Shown here one piece after another: positions 8,483 to 18,019 of a stretch of DNA of 21,079 bases. This DNA comes from Haplomitrium mnioides (taxonomy: Eukaryota; Marchantiophyta; Haplomitriopsida; Calobryales), in the NCBI GenBank assembly GCA_049999725.1, contig JBNGIS010034235.1, positions 1 to 21,079 of the forward strand, written 5' to 3'. Numbering within the stretch: the stretch's first letter is position 1; each line of letters begins with the position of its first letter. The notes below the pieces were generated by a model. That model searched no databases. It saw only the letters and a program-made list of their open reading frames with translations, and was not told the DNA's origin. Made by a program: the position numbers and the translations under genes.

Positions 8483-8503
8483 TTGCGCCAAAAATGTATG
8501 TCA
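8483..8503 (-). other. Internal LTR-end/primer-site-like junction inside the LTR
   Basis: GCGCCAAAAATGTATGTCA here nearly repeats the true LTR boundary at 18005-18024 (TCGCCAAAAAATGTATGTCA), differing inside the shared part by one A. It lies 319 bp in from the LTR edge. The right LTR has the same arrangement at 18325-18343, where CCA has decayed to CAA. Confidence 0.75.
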
Positions 8504-10389
8504 CGTCCCTCCTTCAGGCCTTAACCTCCAAAGATGCCACTTTGAAGGGCAAGGGTGGACAAAACAGGGGATCTGGTTCTTTTATGAGATGGCCATGTTG
8601 CAAGTTATCTCTTTGAGGTCTTAAGGAGTTCCTCTTTACCTCATAGCCTTTTCCATTGATCAACAATTACTTCACTAGCAATCTTGCTCATTCACACTCA
8701 ATTCCCAAATACACACATACATAGACTGAGGTACTTTTGAAGGCAATCCAAAGTATAATTCAAGAGTCCAAATCTGGACCCAAACACCTTGCGTACAAAA
8801 TGGGAACAAAATCCAACATTCAAAATACCATGATGCAATGTTAATAACTCTGACTCCTCTTTCGCAGGGTGTTCCCAAGGTCCGAACAAGCCGGAATGCA
8901 GGTGTACTCCAAATTCTAAGAGCTTTACAGAAAATACAAGCAGAAAACAAATTTAACTAATACACACATACATCGACATATATACACACGCATGGCTCCG
9001 TCAACATTGTAGGCCCCTCAACACCACAAGATCAGACCTTCTTAGCAGACTTCTCTCCTCATCAACTCATCACTCCATCCTTCCTTCAGTCTTCGACCCA
9101 TGCACCCTTTCAAGATAAATTTTCAACTTCCCTCGCGAGAAGCCTTAAATTTACTTCCTCATGCTCGGAAGAGGATTTCTTTAACTTCCACCTCTAGAAG
9201 GCAATCCTCTCGATTGCTGGCCACACACTCCACCTTGAACCTCAAAGGGATCTTCTCTGCAGTACACGGGCACTAACGCAACCACTCCACTCTTGGCTCC
9301 ACTTGAGAGATTAAACCAGAGTGCACTCCGAGCATTCTTGGGATTGATGCTCCTGCACAGACAATGCTGAGACGACTCCAAGATCCCCCCTTGGCAGCCT
9401 CTCCCAAATTCTAGGCATAAAAAACCCCCTTTAGCTTCAAGTAGCGATACACCTCCGAATGCTAGTCCACGTTCAGCGATGAGTGCACCTGGATCGCTTG
9501 AGCCTATTGAGCTCCATGCTCATTGATTCTCAACGCCTCTCCAGTCCACCTCCACCCCCGCTAGCCCCATGCATGAGTCCACTCGCTTCACGTGAATCTT
9601 CCTTGGAATTCTATCCTCCCTCCCTCGTTGCGTCTTCCTCTCCAAGATTGCTTTCGCACCTGAATTTTGCATATTCATCAACCTCTCAAACCTCGCAGCG
9701 CATCAATCTATACCCCCGCCCCCCCTCCCCACGCTCATGTTCCCTTGAGGCGTTTCTTGTTTAAGATCGTCTCCTTCCTCCACGTGGTGTTTGGCAGTTT
9801 TTCCAGTTAGCAACCGTTTCTTGGCGTGGTGACACTTGTCGGTATGGTCGAGGGCTGGTCCGAAGTTAATGGTATTCTTTGAAGTTCTGCCAGGTTGGGG
9901 GAAGACAACCTCAGTGCATTTCAAAGGGATGTCTCAATGTCGATGAGTTTGGAAAGCTGATTCAAACATAGAAGATCTTGGCGCAGGTTGGAGATAGTAC
10001 TGATGAGCCCTGCGCGGATCCCCAATGGGCATGCCTAAAGAGTCATGATCTGCGGTTGGCCCGACGTAGGCTGGTCCACATTAGTAAACCAATGAAGGTG
10101 AGGTTGTCGCCGATCTGCAGGTCGGATCCAAAGAAATAGTCAAAAGGAGAAAAAGATCAAAAGAAAGTAGTGTCTAAAGAGGTCGTGGCTGATGGAACCC
10201 AGCCTGATTGACCGAAGTAGTAAGGTTGGTGAAGATTCGGAGTTAGGGTCCGAAGAGGTCTGTTCTGTAGAGAGATCCAAAGAGATGCATTTGAAGAGTG
10301 TTAGGTTTGCTAATCAACTCCGAAGATTGACTGCTCGACGTATTCCACGGACTAATCCGCAGTAATCCGCGGGCTAATCCATAATTTCC

Positions 10390-11275
10390 CTTGGATTGCT
10401 CCCAAGCTGCCACGTTTCCGATGTTGCGCCGCCCACCACCGTCTGCAAGGTGGAAGTTGGACCGCCGCGCTGACCCGGTTCCAAAGTTGACTTGGTTCTG
10501 CAAGGCACCACCCACTGCCATCCGCAAGGTGGAAGTTGGACTACCACGATGACCCGGCTCTGAAGTTGGCTTACGGAATGGTCCGAAGTTTCCCTCAAAC
10601 TGGTGAGTCCGAAGTATTCCTCGGACTGCCGCATGCAAAGTTGACTTGGTTCCACAAGGCGCCGTCTGCCGCCATCCGCAAGGTGGAAGTTGGACCGCCG
10701 TGTTGGCTCGGTTGCGAAGTTGACTTACGGACTGGTCCAAAGTTTCCCCCAGACTGCTCCAAAGCTGCCACGTTTCCAAAGTCGCGCCGTCCGTCGCCGC
10801 TTTCCAAGTGGAAGTTGGACCGCCATATTTGACCACATAGTTCCAAAGTTGACCTCCTTTTGATGCATCCTACAGACTCCTCCAAAGTTGTATCTTCTAT
10901 AGCATCCCGCAGGCTCCTCCGAAGTCGCCACGTTTCCAAAGTTTCCCATGGACTCCTCCGAAGTCGCCACGTTTTCAAAGTCTCCCACAGACTCCTCCAA
11001 AGTCACCAAGTTTCCGAAGTCTCCCACGGACTGCTCCAAGGCTGCCATGTTTCCGAAGTTGCGCCGTCCGCCGCCACTTTCCAAGTGGAAGTTGGACCAC
11101 CATATTTGACTACCTAGTTCTGAAGTTGACCTCCTTCCCATGTATCCTGCAGACTCCTCCAAAGTTGTATCTTCCGTAGCATCCCGCAGGCTCCTCTGAA
11201 GTCGCCACGTTTCTGAAGTTTCCCACAGACTACTCCAAGGCTGCCACGTCTCCGAAGCTTCCCACGGACTCGCTG
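10390..11275. repeat. GC-rich compound tandem array of the LTR (left copy)
   Basis: Two levels of repeat are visible. A 39-bp unit, GACTCCTCCGAAGTCGCCAC followed by GTTTCCAAAGTTTCCCACG, occurs about four times at 10911-11066 and again, more diverged, at about 11188-11275. A longer block containing CTTTCCAAGTGGAAGTTGGA and a TTGTATCTTC segment occurs at about 10752-10915 and 11029-11190, 277 bp apart. From 10390 to 10740 a related unit of about 78 bp carries AAGGTGGAAGTTGGAC. As 39 is a multiple of three, long protein-like frames arise by repetition. Confidence 0.85.
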
Positions 11276-11850
11276 CGTTTAAAGTGTCTGTTTCCGGCGT
11301 CCGCCGTGCCCACATCCTTAGTGCCGCTGCCTCCCTCTCAATTCCTTCCAACCTCCCTTTGCGCGATTCTTCCCCTACCGCGAATTCAGACCTGCTTGCA
11401 CAATGCCCCCCTTCTAGTGAATTCTCTTGCTACGGCGATCCGGCTGCAACGAATCTCTGCTACAAATCTTCTGCGACGAATTTCTCCTCCTCAAATCCTT
11501 TCTGCCCTCACCCTTCCCTACTCGCGCTACTGCTTGATTTACAACCTCCATGCAGCCTCTGCTCGATCCGCTCACATTCTGCCTAGCCTCGATTTCCTCC
11601 TCTTGATCCAATCTTTAGCATATATCCTCGCCTCACTCGATCAATCTCTCCCTCTGTGCCCAATTTTGTTTTGCAATTCTCCCAGCTGCTCGCATTCCTC
11701 CTTGGCCGTGACATCATCAAGCCTCTTCATTTTTCCAATCCCCATGCATCTGAAATTCCTCTCGATTCCAAATGGCTCCTCCCTTGAAGTGCATGATCTC
11801 AGTTGTTTGTTGCTGCCTGGTCCTTGCTGTTGTGCATGAGCCGTGACAAC

Positions 11851-11930
11851 AAGGAGAAAAAGGAAAAGGAAATGAAAGGAAGAGACAAAAAGAAGAGAAG
11901 AAAAGGGAGAGAGGGAAGAAAAGGAAAGGA
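11851..11930 (+). repeat. 80-base purine-rich tract in the LTR
   Basis: The plus strand is almost purely A and G, with only two pyrimidines noticed. On the element's own strand it is a polypyrimidine tract about 0.1-0.2 kb into U3, followed by AT-rich sequence. Confidence 0.8.
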
Positions 11931-12047
11931 TAGAATAATAATAATATACAAATAAAATATAATAAAATAATATAAATTGAAATGATAAAATGAACTCGGA
12001 GCTCAAAACCACAAAATTTAGAAAAACGCAAAAACACCCGACTGACA

Positions 12048-12060
12048 TAACTCCTCTTTT
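12048..12060 (-). promoter_or_regulatory. Polypurine tract (second-strand primer)
   Basis: On the minus strand AAAAGAGGAGTTA lies immediately before the 3' LTR start TGTCAG. This is the expected place and composition for the plus-strand DNA primer of an LTR retrotransposon, and it fixes the LTR boundary at 12047. Confidence 0.85.
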
Positions 12061-12339
12061 AATTGTGCAGTGACCCTACAAGCACCCTTCCTCCCTCTGA
12101 CCTTGTTGGGGCCCCCCGTGACCGCCATTCTAACCTTCCTTGCTAGTTACCTTCATTTGACCTGGCCACCATACAACGCACCACTCACACAACACAAAGA
12201 CATGAACGAACACACCCCACCAAACTCCTTTACCCAAAATCTGCACACCCCTACCGGACAGTGGTATGCACACACACACCAACTCCACCCACACATATGT
12301 ACAAGACTCCCATGCTCGCTGTACAAGATGGCGTCCTTC
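12061..12339. other. 3' untranslated part of the retrotransposon internal region
   Basis: This lies between the integrase stop and the polypurine tract. No additional open frame of the element (such as an env-like gene) was recognised. It is rich in CA and CC on the plus strand. Confidence 0.5.
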
Positions 12340-13342
12340 TCATTGGTCCTCTTGGTGGTAGTACCGCTTAAGCCTGTCATAATGGACACAATTAGGAATG
12401 TGTGACCCTGTTAATGTGCTCAACTCCACTGACCTATTGTCATGAAGCACTCTCACCATGTAAGACCCCATCCACCTATTATGCAGCTTCCCAGGGAAGT
12501 GCAAGAACCTGCTGTCGTAGAGCAACACCAAATCACCACCTTTGAATTCCATCGGCCTCAACTTCTTATCGTGTTGCTTCTTGGTTAGCTGTTATTGATG
12601 TTCCAGCCGCTCGTGCGCCCATGCTTTGATTTCTTCCAAGGCCTCCAATTGATGTACCCTTTCCATTTGGCTTGGACCCTCAGCCATTCTCTCCCCCACT
12701 GTCACTCGAGTTGTTAGGACTTCGAACTCTACTAGGACCAGCGAGTGCTGTTCAAAAACCATGAAGTAAGGGCAGTGGCCCGTGGTTGTCTTGTAGGCTA
12801 AGTTATATGCATGTGTAGTGGTTAGCAACTTCAAATCCCAGTCCACTTTATTGGGAGCCATCGTCTTGTTCAGAATTTTCCCCATAATGTCGTTGGCCCT
12901 CTTTGTTAACCCATTGGCCTTAGGGTGATAGGTTGTGGTTTTCCAGTGCTTGACCAAATACCTCCCTGTGAGCTCACCAATGACTTGATGAACGAAATGC
13001 ATGCCTTGGTCACTCACCAACTCCAACGGTGCTCCAAATCGGGTGAAAATCTGCTTGTAAAGGAATCAAGCCACTGTCGACGCGTCATCCTTCCTGGTGG
13101 CCCTAGCCTCAACCCAATTGGTAGCATAATCATTGGAAAGTAGAATATGCATGTTTCCTTGCCTCGTGGAGGGAGTGGTAGGCTTTTCCAGTCCGTTGGC
13201 ATGCATCACACCTCTTCACAAAGAAGTGGACATCCCTATGCAAGGTGGGCCACCAATATTTAGCATTCACAATTTTTCGTATGGTGGTTTCCGCAACACC
13301 ATGATCACCGGCCTCTTCCTCGTACATGGCCCACATCACCAT
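12340..13342 (-). pseudogene. Retrotransposon integrase, broken
   Basis: Read on the minus strand from 13342, the zinc-binding part has YWWPTLHRDVHFFVKRCDAC, with the paired cysteines intact. The DDE core then has its first Asp in NDYATNWVEA (13131-13129), its second Asp in LVSDQGMHF (13011-13009) and HPKANGLTKRAN further on. The residue exactly 36 codons after the second Asp (D-x35-E spacing) is Lys (AAG, 12903-12901) instead of the catalytic Glu, so strand transfer would be abolished. The C-terminal part (DLVLLYDSRFLHFPGKLHNR) is of the non-chromovirus plant type. Breaks: a frameshift between the zinc-binding part and the core, a TGA at 13067-13065 and a TAA near 12592. The enzyme normally inserts the cDNA copy into host chromosomes. 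Confidence 0.85.
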
Positions 13343-13413
13343 TGTGAACTGGTCTTTCTCTAAGCACCTGCGTATCTACCCATCCATTCCTTGCTTGTGC
13401 GGAATTCCCTTGA

Positions 13414-14960
13414 TTATAAGGAAGGACTCACCTTTCTGAGAAAAACCGTTGCTTGTTCCACCGTGCGCCCTAGGAGAATCTTTGCCGTTAAGAGGAACTC
13501 AATGATATCTCCATATTGTGTGGGTCTCCCTTCCCTAATGTGGAACATATCTTCATCAAGGAAGGTGTCCCCAACTCCCTCCGCACTCGGCTTCCCATCG
13601 ATCCTCGAGAAGAAATCTGCATTTTGATGTTTCTTCCTCGGTTTGACCCGTACTTCAAAATCAAATTCTTGGAGTAATAACATCCACCTCGCCACTCTCT
13701 CAATCAGACCAGGCTTGTTGACCATGTACTTTAAGGCATCATAATCAATGTGGAACACCACCATGTAGTGCAGCAAGTAATGCTTGAATTTTTTCAGCGA
13801 GTAGATTATTCCCAATGCCTCACAATCACTGGGCAAGTAATTCTTTTCTACCACTGAGAGGAGTCTGTTGGCAAAGTAAATCAAGTGGTCCCTTCCTTCC
13901 TCATCCAACTGGCTCAGCACTGCTCCCACATAAAAACCTAAAACATCCACCATCACATGGAACTCTTTGGACCAGTTTGGGGGTGCTAGGATACGGGTGT
14001 TGGCCAATCGCCTTTTGAGCTCGTTAAAACTAGATTTTCTTGGCTCGGTTGGCTCAAAATTGCTATCCCTCTTCACCATCTCAGTCAGATGGTAGGCTAC
14101 TAAGGCAAATTTTGGGATGAACCTTTGATAGTAGCCCACGTAGCCCAGGAATCCCTACACCTCCACCAAGCATGTCAGAAATGCCACACCCAGCCATACT
14201 GCTACTTTTTCTTGGTCCACGACAATTCCCTGGTTGGAGACCTTATGCCCAAGTAGTATCCCTTCGCTCAATGCAAAGAAACATTTTTTAGGATGCAGCC
14301 ATAGCCCCGTTTCCCTGCAACGCTGAAAGGTGAGCCGAACATGCTCCTCATGATCTTTCACCTTACCATATACCATGAAGTCATCTATGAAGATCTCAAA
14401 GGAACTTTATGAGGTAATCACAAAACATATTCATCATTAATATCTGGAATGTACTAGGGGCATTACAAAGACCAAATGGCATCTTCTGAAATGCAGACAC
14501 TCCCCACTCCGTCGTAAAAGCAGTTTTCAGTTGGTCTTCCTCCCGTATCCACACATGGTTGTAACCAGAGTACCCATCCATGAAACTATACACTTCCTGG
14601 CCTGCCACCAGGTCCAGCACACCATCAGTGGTCCTTCTTTGTGGCCGCATTCAGCTTGCAGAAATCTTGGTAAATCCTAATTTTTGGTTTCCCGTCCAAA
14701 CCCGCCTTCTTTGGTACCACCACCAAAGGGGACACCCATTCGCTGTTCAAAACAAGGTATATGAACCGTGCATCTAAGAGCTTATCCACCTCCTCCTTAA
14801 CCAGCAGAGAGAAGCGTAGGTTCATTCGATATTGTCGCTGTCTCATGGGGGTCGCGTTGGCTTCCAAATTGATTCGATGCTCCCCTAACTCCCTAGGCAT
14901 ACCCTTCATATCTGTATGACTCCATGCAAATATGTCACTGTAATTCCCTAAGGTTTGCAT
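13414..14960 (-). pseudogene. Retrotransposon reverse transcriptase and RNase H, broken
   Basis: The N-terminal part from 14960 includes DIFAWSHTDMKGMP and WVSPLVVVPKK. After a frameshift (about 14625-14650) come VYSFMDGYSGYNHVWIREED and KMPFGLCNAPSTFQ, the palm and its F-G-L-x-N-A-P motif. A second shift near 14400 precedes the catalytic FIDD (14391-14380), which is intact, and LHPKKCFF. A TAG at 14157-14155 separates this from GYVGYYQRFI and the RNase H part in the same frame: FHVMVDVLGFYVGAVLSQLD (the usual D-A-S is D-V-L), NYLPSDCEALGIIYSLKKF, and NADFFSRIDG at the end. The enzyme copies element RNA into DNA and removes the RNA strand. This copy is split over three frames. Confidence 0.9.
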
Positions 14961-14999
14961 AAAAGTTCTCTCAGCCTCCTTGTTTAGGGCGAAGCCAAG

Positions 15000-15305
15000 C
15001 TAGAATGTCCTCTTGCCGGAAATCGTTGGTTCTCGGTACTGCTCCGCCCTTATGACCTCCACTTTGTTCCTGTTTGTGGAATCACAGTCTGACTCCAAGT
15101 GGTTGAGCCTTAGGCCACCTGTAGCAGGCTTCTTGTTAGGTTCCCTTACCCCACCTTGGTGGTCAGCCTCCCCTGGAATGATGGCTGCATCCAACTCCCC
15201 TTTTAGATCGGTTTCAAGGCTGGAAGTGGATACTTCTGACTCCCCTTTTTGGTTAGATCCAGAGCTGAGGATTGGCACTCTTGATCCTACTTCCTTTGTG
15301 TCCAA
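15000..15305 (-). pseudogene. Linker between protease and reverse transcriptase
   Basis: This hydrophilic, low-complexity stretch has no recognised domain and is in the same frame as the N-terminal RT block. A single TAG near 15000 separates it from LGFALNKEAERTFMQTL, the conserved lead-in to RT. It overlaps the end of the protease frame in another frame, which implies a shift near 15290-15305. Confidence 0.6.
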
Positions 15306-15940
15306 ACCCCAAATACAAAGGTCTCCAATTGATTCACTTTCGTTTCAACCTTGCCCACAAAATCTGCCTTTGTCATGTCGCTCACCAATTTCAGCCAGTA
15401 AGTGTCATCATCCTCCAACTCCTCTTCCATTGACCACTTAGTGTCATACTCCTTGTCTTCTGTGGTCTCCCCCTCATGTGGAACAGGTCCGCAATGAACC
15501 ACGGTCTTGCATGGCTCGAACACTAATATAGAGTCCCCCCAATTGTACATTACTTTGGCACCATACATCCAGGGCCTCTCGATTAACACAGGGTATGAGG
15601 AACTTCTAGCCAGCCTCATAACCAAGTAGTTCAGGGCAAACTCCTTTCCTCCAAACTAGGTTGGAACCTTCAGCAAGGCCTCCAAGAGCTTAACCCTAGA
15701 CCCGTCAGCCAACCGCATAATTCTTTTGGTTGGTTGGAAAGTCTTGAAGCCAAGACGGTGGACGGTCTCCTCAACCATAATATTCACTCATGCACCTCCA
15801 TCCACGAGCACCAAGGACATAGTACACCCTACAATCTGGATGTCTATCTCAGAGGCTCCTTTGTTCTCATAGATCATCCTCAAGTAGACATTGGTGCCCA
15901 CAGTGGGGAGCTTTCTTTTCCTCTTGGCGCCCATGAGTAG
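15287..15940 (-). pseudogene. Retrotransposon aspartic protease, broken
   Basis: From about 15940 on the minus strand the frame runs through SLVLVDGGA, with the catalytic Asp at 15802-15800, then a TGA, VNIMVEETVHRLGF, a TAG near 15657, NYLVMRLARSSSYPVLIERP and WMYGAKV. The D-G-G-A loop and the YPV-L-x-RPWMYG block are the active-site and flap-end signatures of Ty3/gypsy proteases, which cut the polyprotein into mature parts. The acidic tail that follows to 15287 is not conserved in any way I recognise. Two in-frame stops make it non-functional. Confidence 0.8.
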
Positions 15941-16168
15941 CTCCCGGAGCTACCTCTTGTATATAGGACTGTCTTTGATCAGCTGACCTACTGTCGCGGT
16001 AACCGGGAAATCCCTTACATCCCTTTGGATGATGTAGTGCACGAGACGGCTGGGCGGTGGGGGGGACTCCGGGTCTTGTTTAGCTTGTTTGGCGGCATTT
16101 CTACGATTGCTCTCCCACAGGGTCTTATCCGCCGCTTGCTAAGCTTCAGCTGCCTCCAGGGCCTCCAA

Positions 16169-17946
16169 CTACTTCTTCACTTCCTCCTCTTGCTTCGGAT
16201 AGAATAACTGAGGGTGCTCCCTCTTGTAGTCTGAATCCTCTTCAGTAGGGAGCACGTTCGTGATCCTTTCTTTCTTCTGAGCTTGCTTGGCTTTCCCTCT
16301 TTCCTTGGACTTGGCTGCTGCCCTTGTGGCCACTCGGTAGCAGTCCTCCTCCACCATCATCTCCGCTCCCATGCGGTGGTCACCAGATTGATTGCTGCTC
16401 GCGGTGGTGCCTGTTGGGCCCGGATTGGGAGGCAACTCCTACCTTTTGGGGTGGGGGAAATTATTGGCAAGATGAAATTCCTTCTTGCAGCTAGTACATA
16501 ATGGGGTTAGCATGTCGTATCCTTACTTCCTAGGCTCCGGACAATTAGGGGAAATGTGGCCTAGCTGCCCACAATTCTAGCATACCATCACCTTGGTCCG
16601 GTTTAGACCGGTTCCTACCCTTTGTGGTCGTGCATACCCCCATGTTGTTGATTGGCCAAGCACTAGATTGACCGGTTTGCCTGCCATCATTCGGGGCTGG
16701 CTGACCACCTAGTACACGAGCTCGAGTGGCTCCTCTTGCACATACTCCACCTTTTCATAATACCACTTGGGTGGATCCTCCCTTACATAATGAATAGGCA
16801 TCCCATCCAGGGGACATTCTTGTAGGGAGTGCCCATAGCTTCTGCACTTCACGCACCATACATGAGCCCTTCGTGACAACAATTTTTCCCTTCTGGCTTC
16901 ATGCCTGCAAAACGGATTGTCATGGCCTCCAATTTTGTATTAATCTCCTCTATGGGGTCTTTCAACCCCCTCCTCTTGCTGGTCTCTACTCCACCGCCTC
17001 TATTATAGGACCGGTGGGTTTTTTTCTCCTTGGTCTCCTTGTGCTTCTCATGTTTTTTGCCCCTCTTCTCTTTGCCCTCTTTTTTCTTCTTGCTCCCTTT
17101 CTTCTTCCACCTCTTATGGGACTTCTCATCCTCTAAACTTTTTGGGCTGCTCTCGCTCTCATATTCATATTATGAAGAGGAGCTAATGTCAGAGCTATCC
17201 TCTTGGCTAGAAATCTCCAAAGAACTTCCCGACTCATCCCTCCTCTTTGTCCTCCTCTTAGAGCTTGACACCTCATCCTTGACATAGGATTGGGCTTCTT
17301 CCATTGCTTGCTCAAGGCATATGGGTTTGGATCTCCTCATCCAGGCCCCTAAACTTCTGGGCAGGGCTGAAATCAACCAAGAGGTAAACATCCCATCCCA
17401 TGCTGGGGGGTTGATCTTCCTGGCTATTTGCTGAAACCGTTGCAGAAATTTCACCGATTCGGTTTTCTTCATCTCTATTTGGCCTATCTTGATCAAGGCC
17501 TCTGATTCCTCTCCTATTTTCCTGAATTCCTCTAGGAAGGCTGCCTTGAAGGTGTCCCAATTCCTCTTGGTGGCCTTTGGTAGAGTCTGGTACCAAGGAC
17601 CAGCCTCTCCCTTCAACACCTCAGGGAGAATGGCCTCCTTGATGAGGTTCTCTCCATTGGCATAAGTTGTGTCCTCAAACTCATCCAACCACTCATTCAG
17701 GTCCTCTCTGGTAGATCCTCGGAATGTTTTGTATCTGAACCGAGACCTCTATGTTACATGCCTTATATTGGCCATTGGGGTGTTGGGTTGTATGGAACAA
17801 GGAGCTCTAACCGCCCTTCCAAGGTTTCTTCCACTTCTGAAGGAGATTCCTCTTTTATCAAAACAAGGCAACCTCTTTGGCTGATCTCCTTCCACTTCTA
17901 TTGCTAAGCTGCTCCCAGAATTCCAAAATTCTTTTCTTTGCTCCAC
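16169..17946 (-). pseudogene. Retrotransposon gag with three CCHC-type knuckles, broken
   Basis: The frame starts near 17946 and passes one TAG (17751-17749). It enters the capsid-like part: EWLDEFEDTTYANGEN, GEAGPWYQTLPKATKRNWDT, FKAAFLEEF and VKFLQRFQQIARK, the W-Y..L...W..F..AF...F pattern of retrotransposon gag proteins. A serine/acid and then lysine-rich region (about 17250-17050) leads, after frameshifts, to zinc knuckles: CVKCRSYGHSLQEC (about 16865-16824, intact C-x2-C-x4-H-x4-C), a second with TAG inside its first C-x2-C (about 16585-16544), and a third in which the last Cys is Phe (CTSCKKEFHLANNF, about 16498-16457). The tail to 16169 is charged (EMMVEEDCYRVATRAAAKSK). Gag forms the particle and binds element RNA. 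A stop and several shifts make this copy dead. Confidence 0.8.
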
Positions 17947-17991
17947 TTTTCACTTAACAAATTAATGCAAGGTTGATTTCCAGAACTCTTT

Positions 17992-18010
17992 GGTCCTGCC
18001 GTGATCGCCA
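17992..18010 (-). promoter_or_regulatory. Candidate primer-binding site
   Basis: On the minus strand TGGCGATCACGGCAGGACC begins nine bases after the 5' LTR end. TGG pairs with the CCA end of a tRNA, and the TTTTTGGCG start resembles Athila/Tat-type sites, but the remaining bases do not match a tRNA that I can name. It may be mutated. Confidence 0.5.
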
Positions 18011-18019
18011 AAAAATGTA

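Larger units (their letters stand above)
8180..12047 (-). repeat. 3' LTR, complete, 3868 bp
   Basis: The plus-strand ends are TGTCAGCC and CGACTGACA, giving the inverted terminal TGTCAG/CTGACA. The left edge matches the right LTR from 18020 onward; the right edge is fixed by the polypurine tract at 12048. Contents from left to right: a 319-bp terminal segment ending in a junction-like sequence, about 1.9 kb of ordinary LTR sequence with C-rich patches, a GC-rich tandem array (10390-11275), a purine tract and an AT-rich stretch (about 11930-11995) that may hold the promoter. Short open frames on both strands here are repeat by-products. Confidence 0.9.

Noticed and set aside
10243-11351. Long minus-strand frames with W-E-T and N-F-G-N-V-A repeats taken as a repeat protein
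   Set aside because: The frames come from the 39-bp tandem unit, a multiple of three, inside a non-coding LTR. Frames of similar length exist on both strands and are not consistently conserved between the LTRs.
8499-12047. A separate solo LTR nested inside the large LTR
   Set aside because: The same arrangement at identical spacing is in both LTRs, so it was part of the LTR before insertion. No matching CA end with a target duplication was found on the other side.
12061-12339. Env-like gene after integrase, as in some Athila elements
   Set aside because: Only about 280 bp separate the integrase stop from the polypurine tract, and no fitting frame is present.
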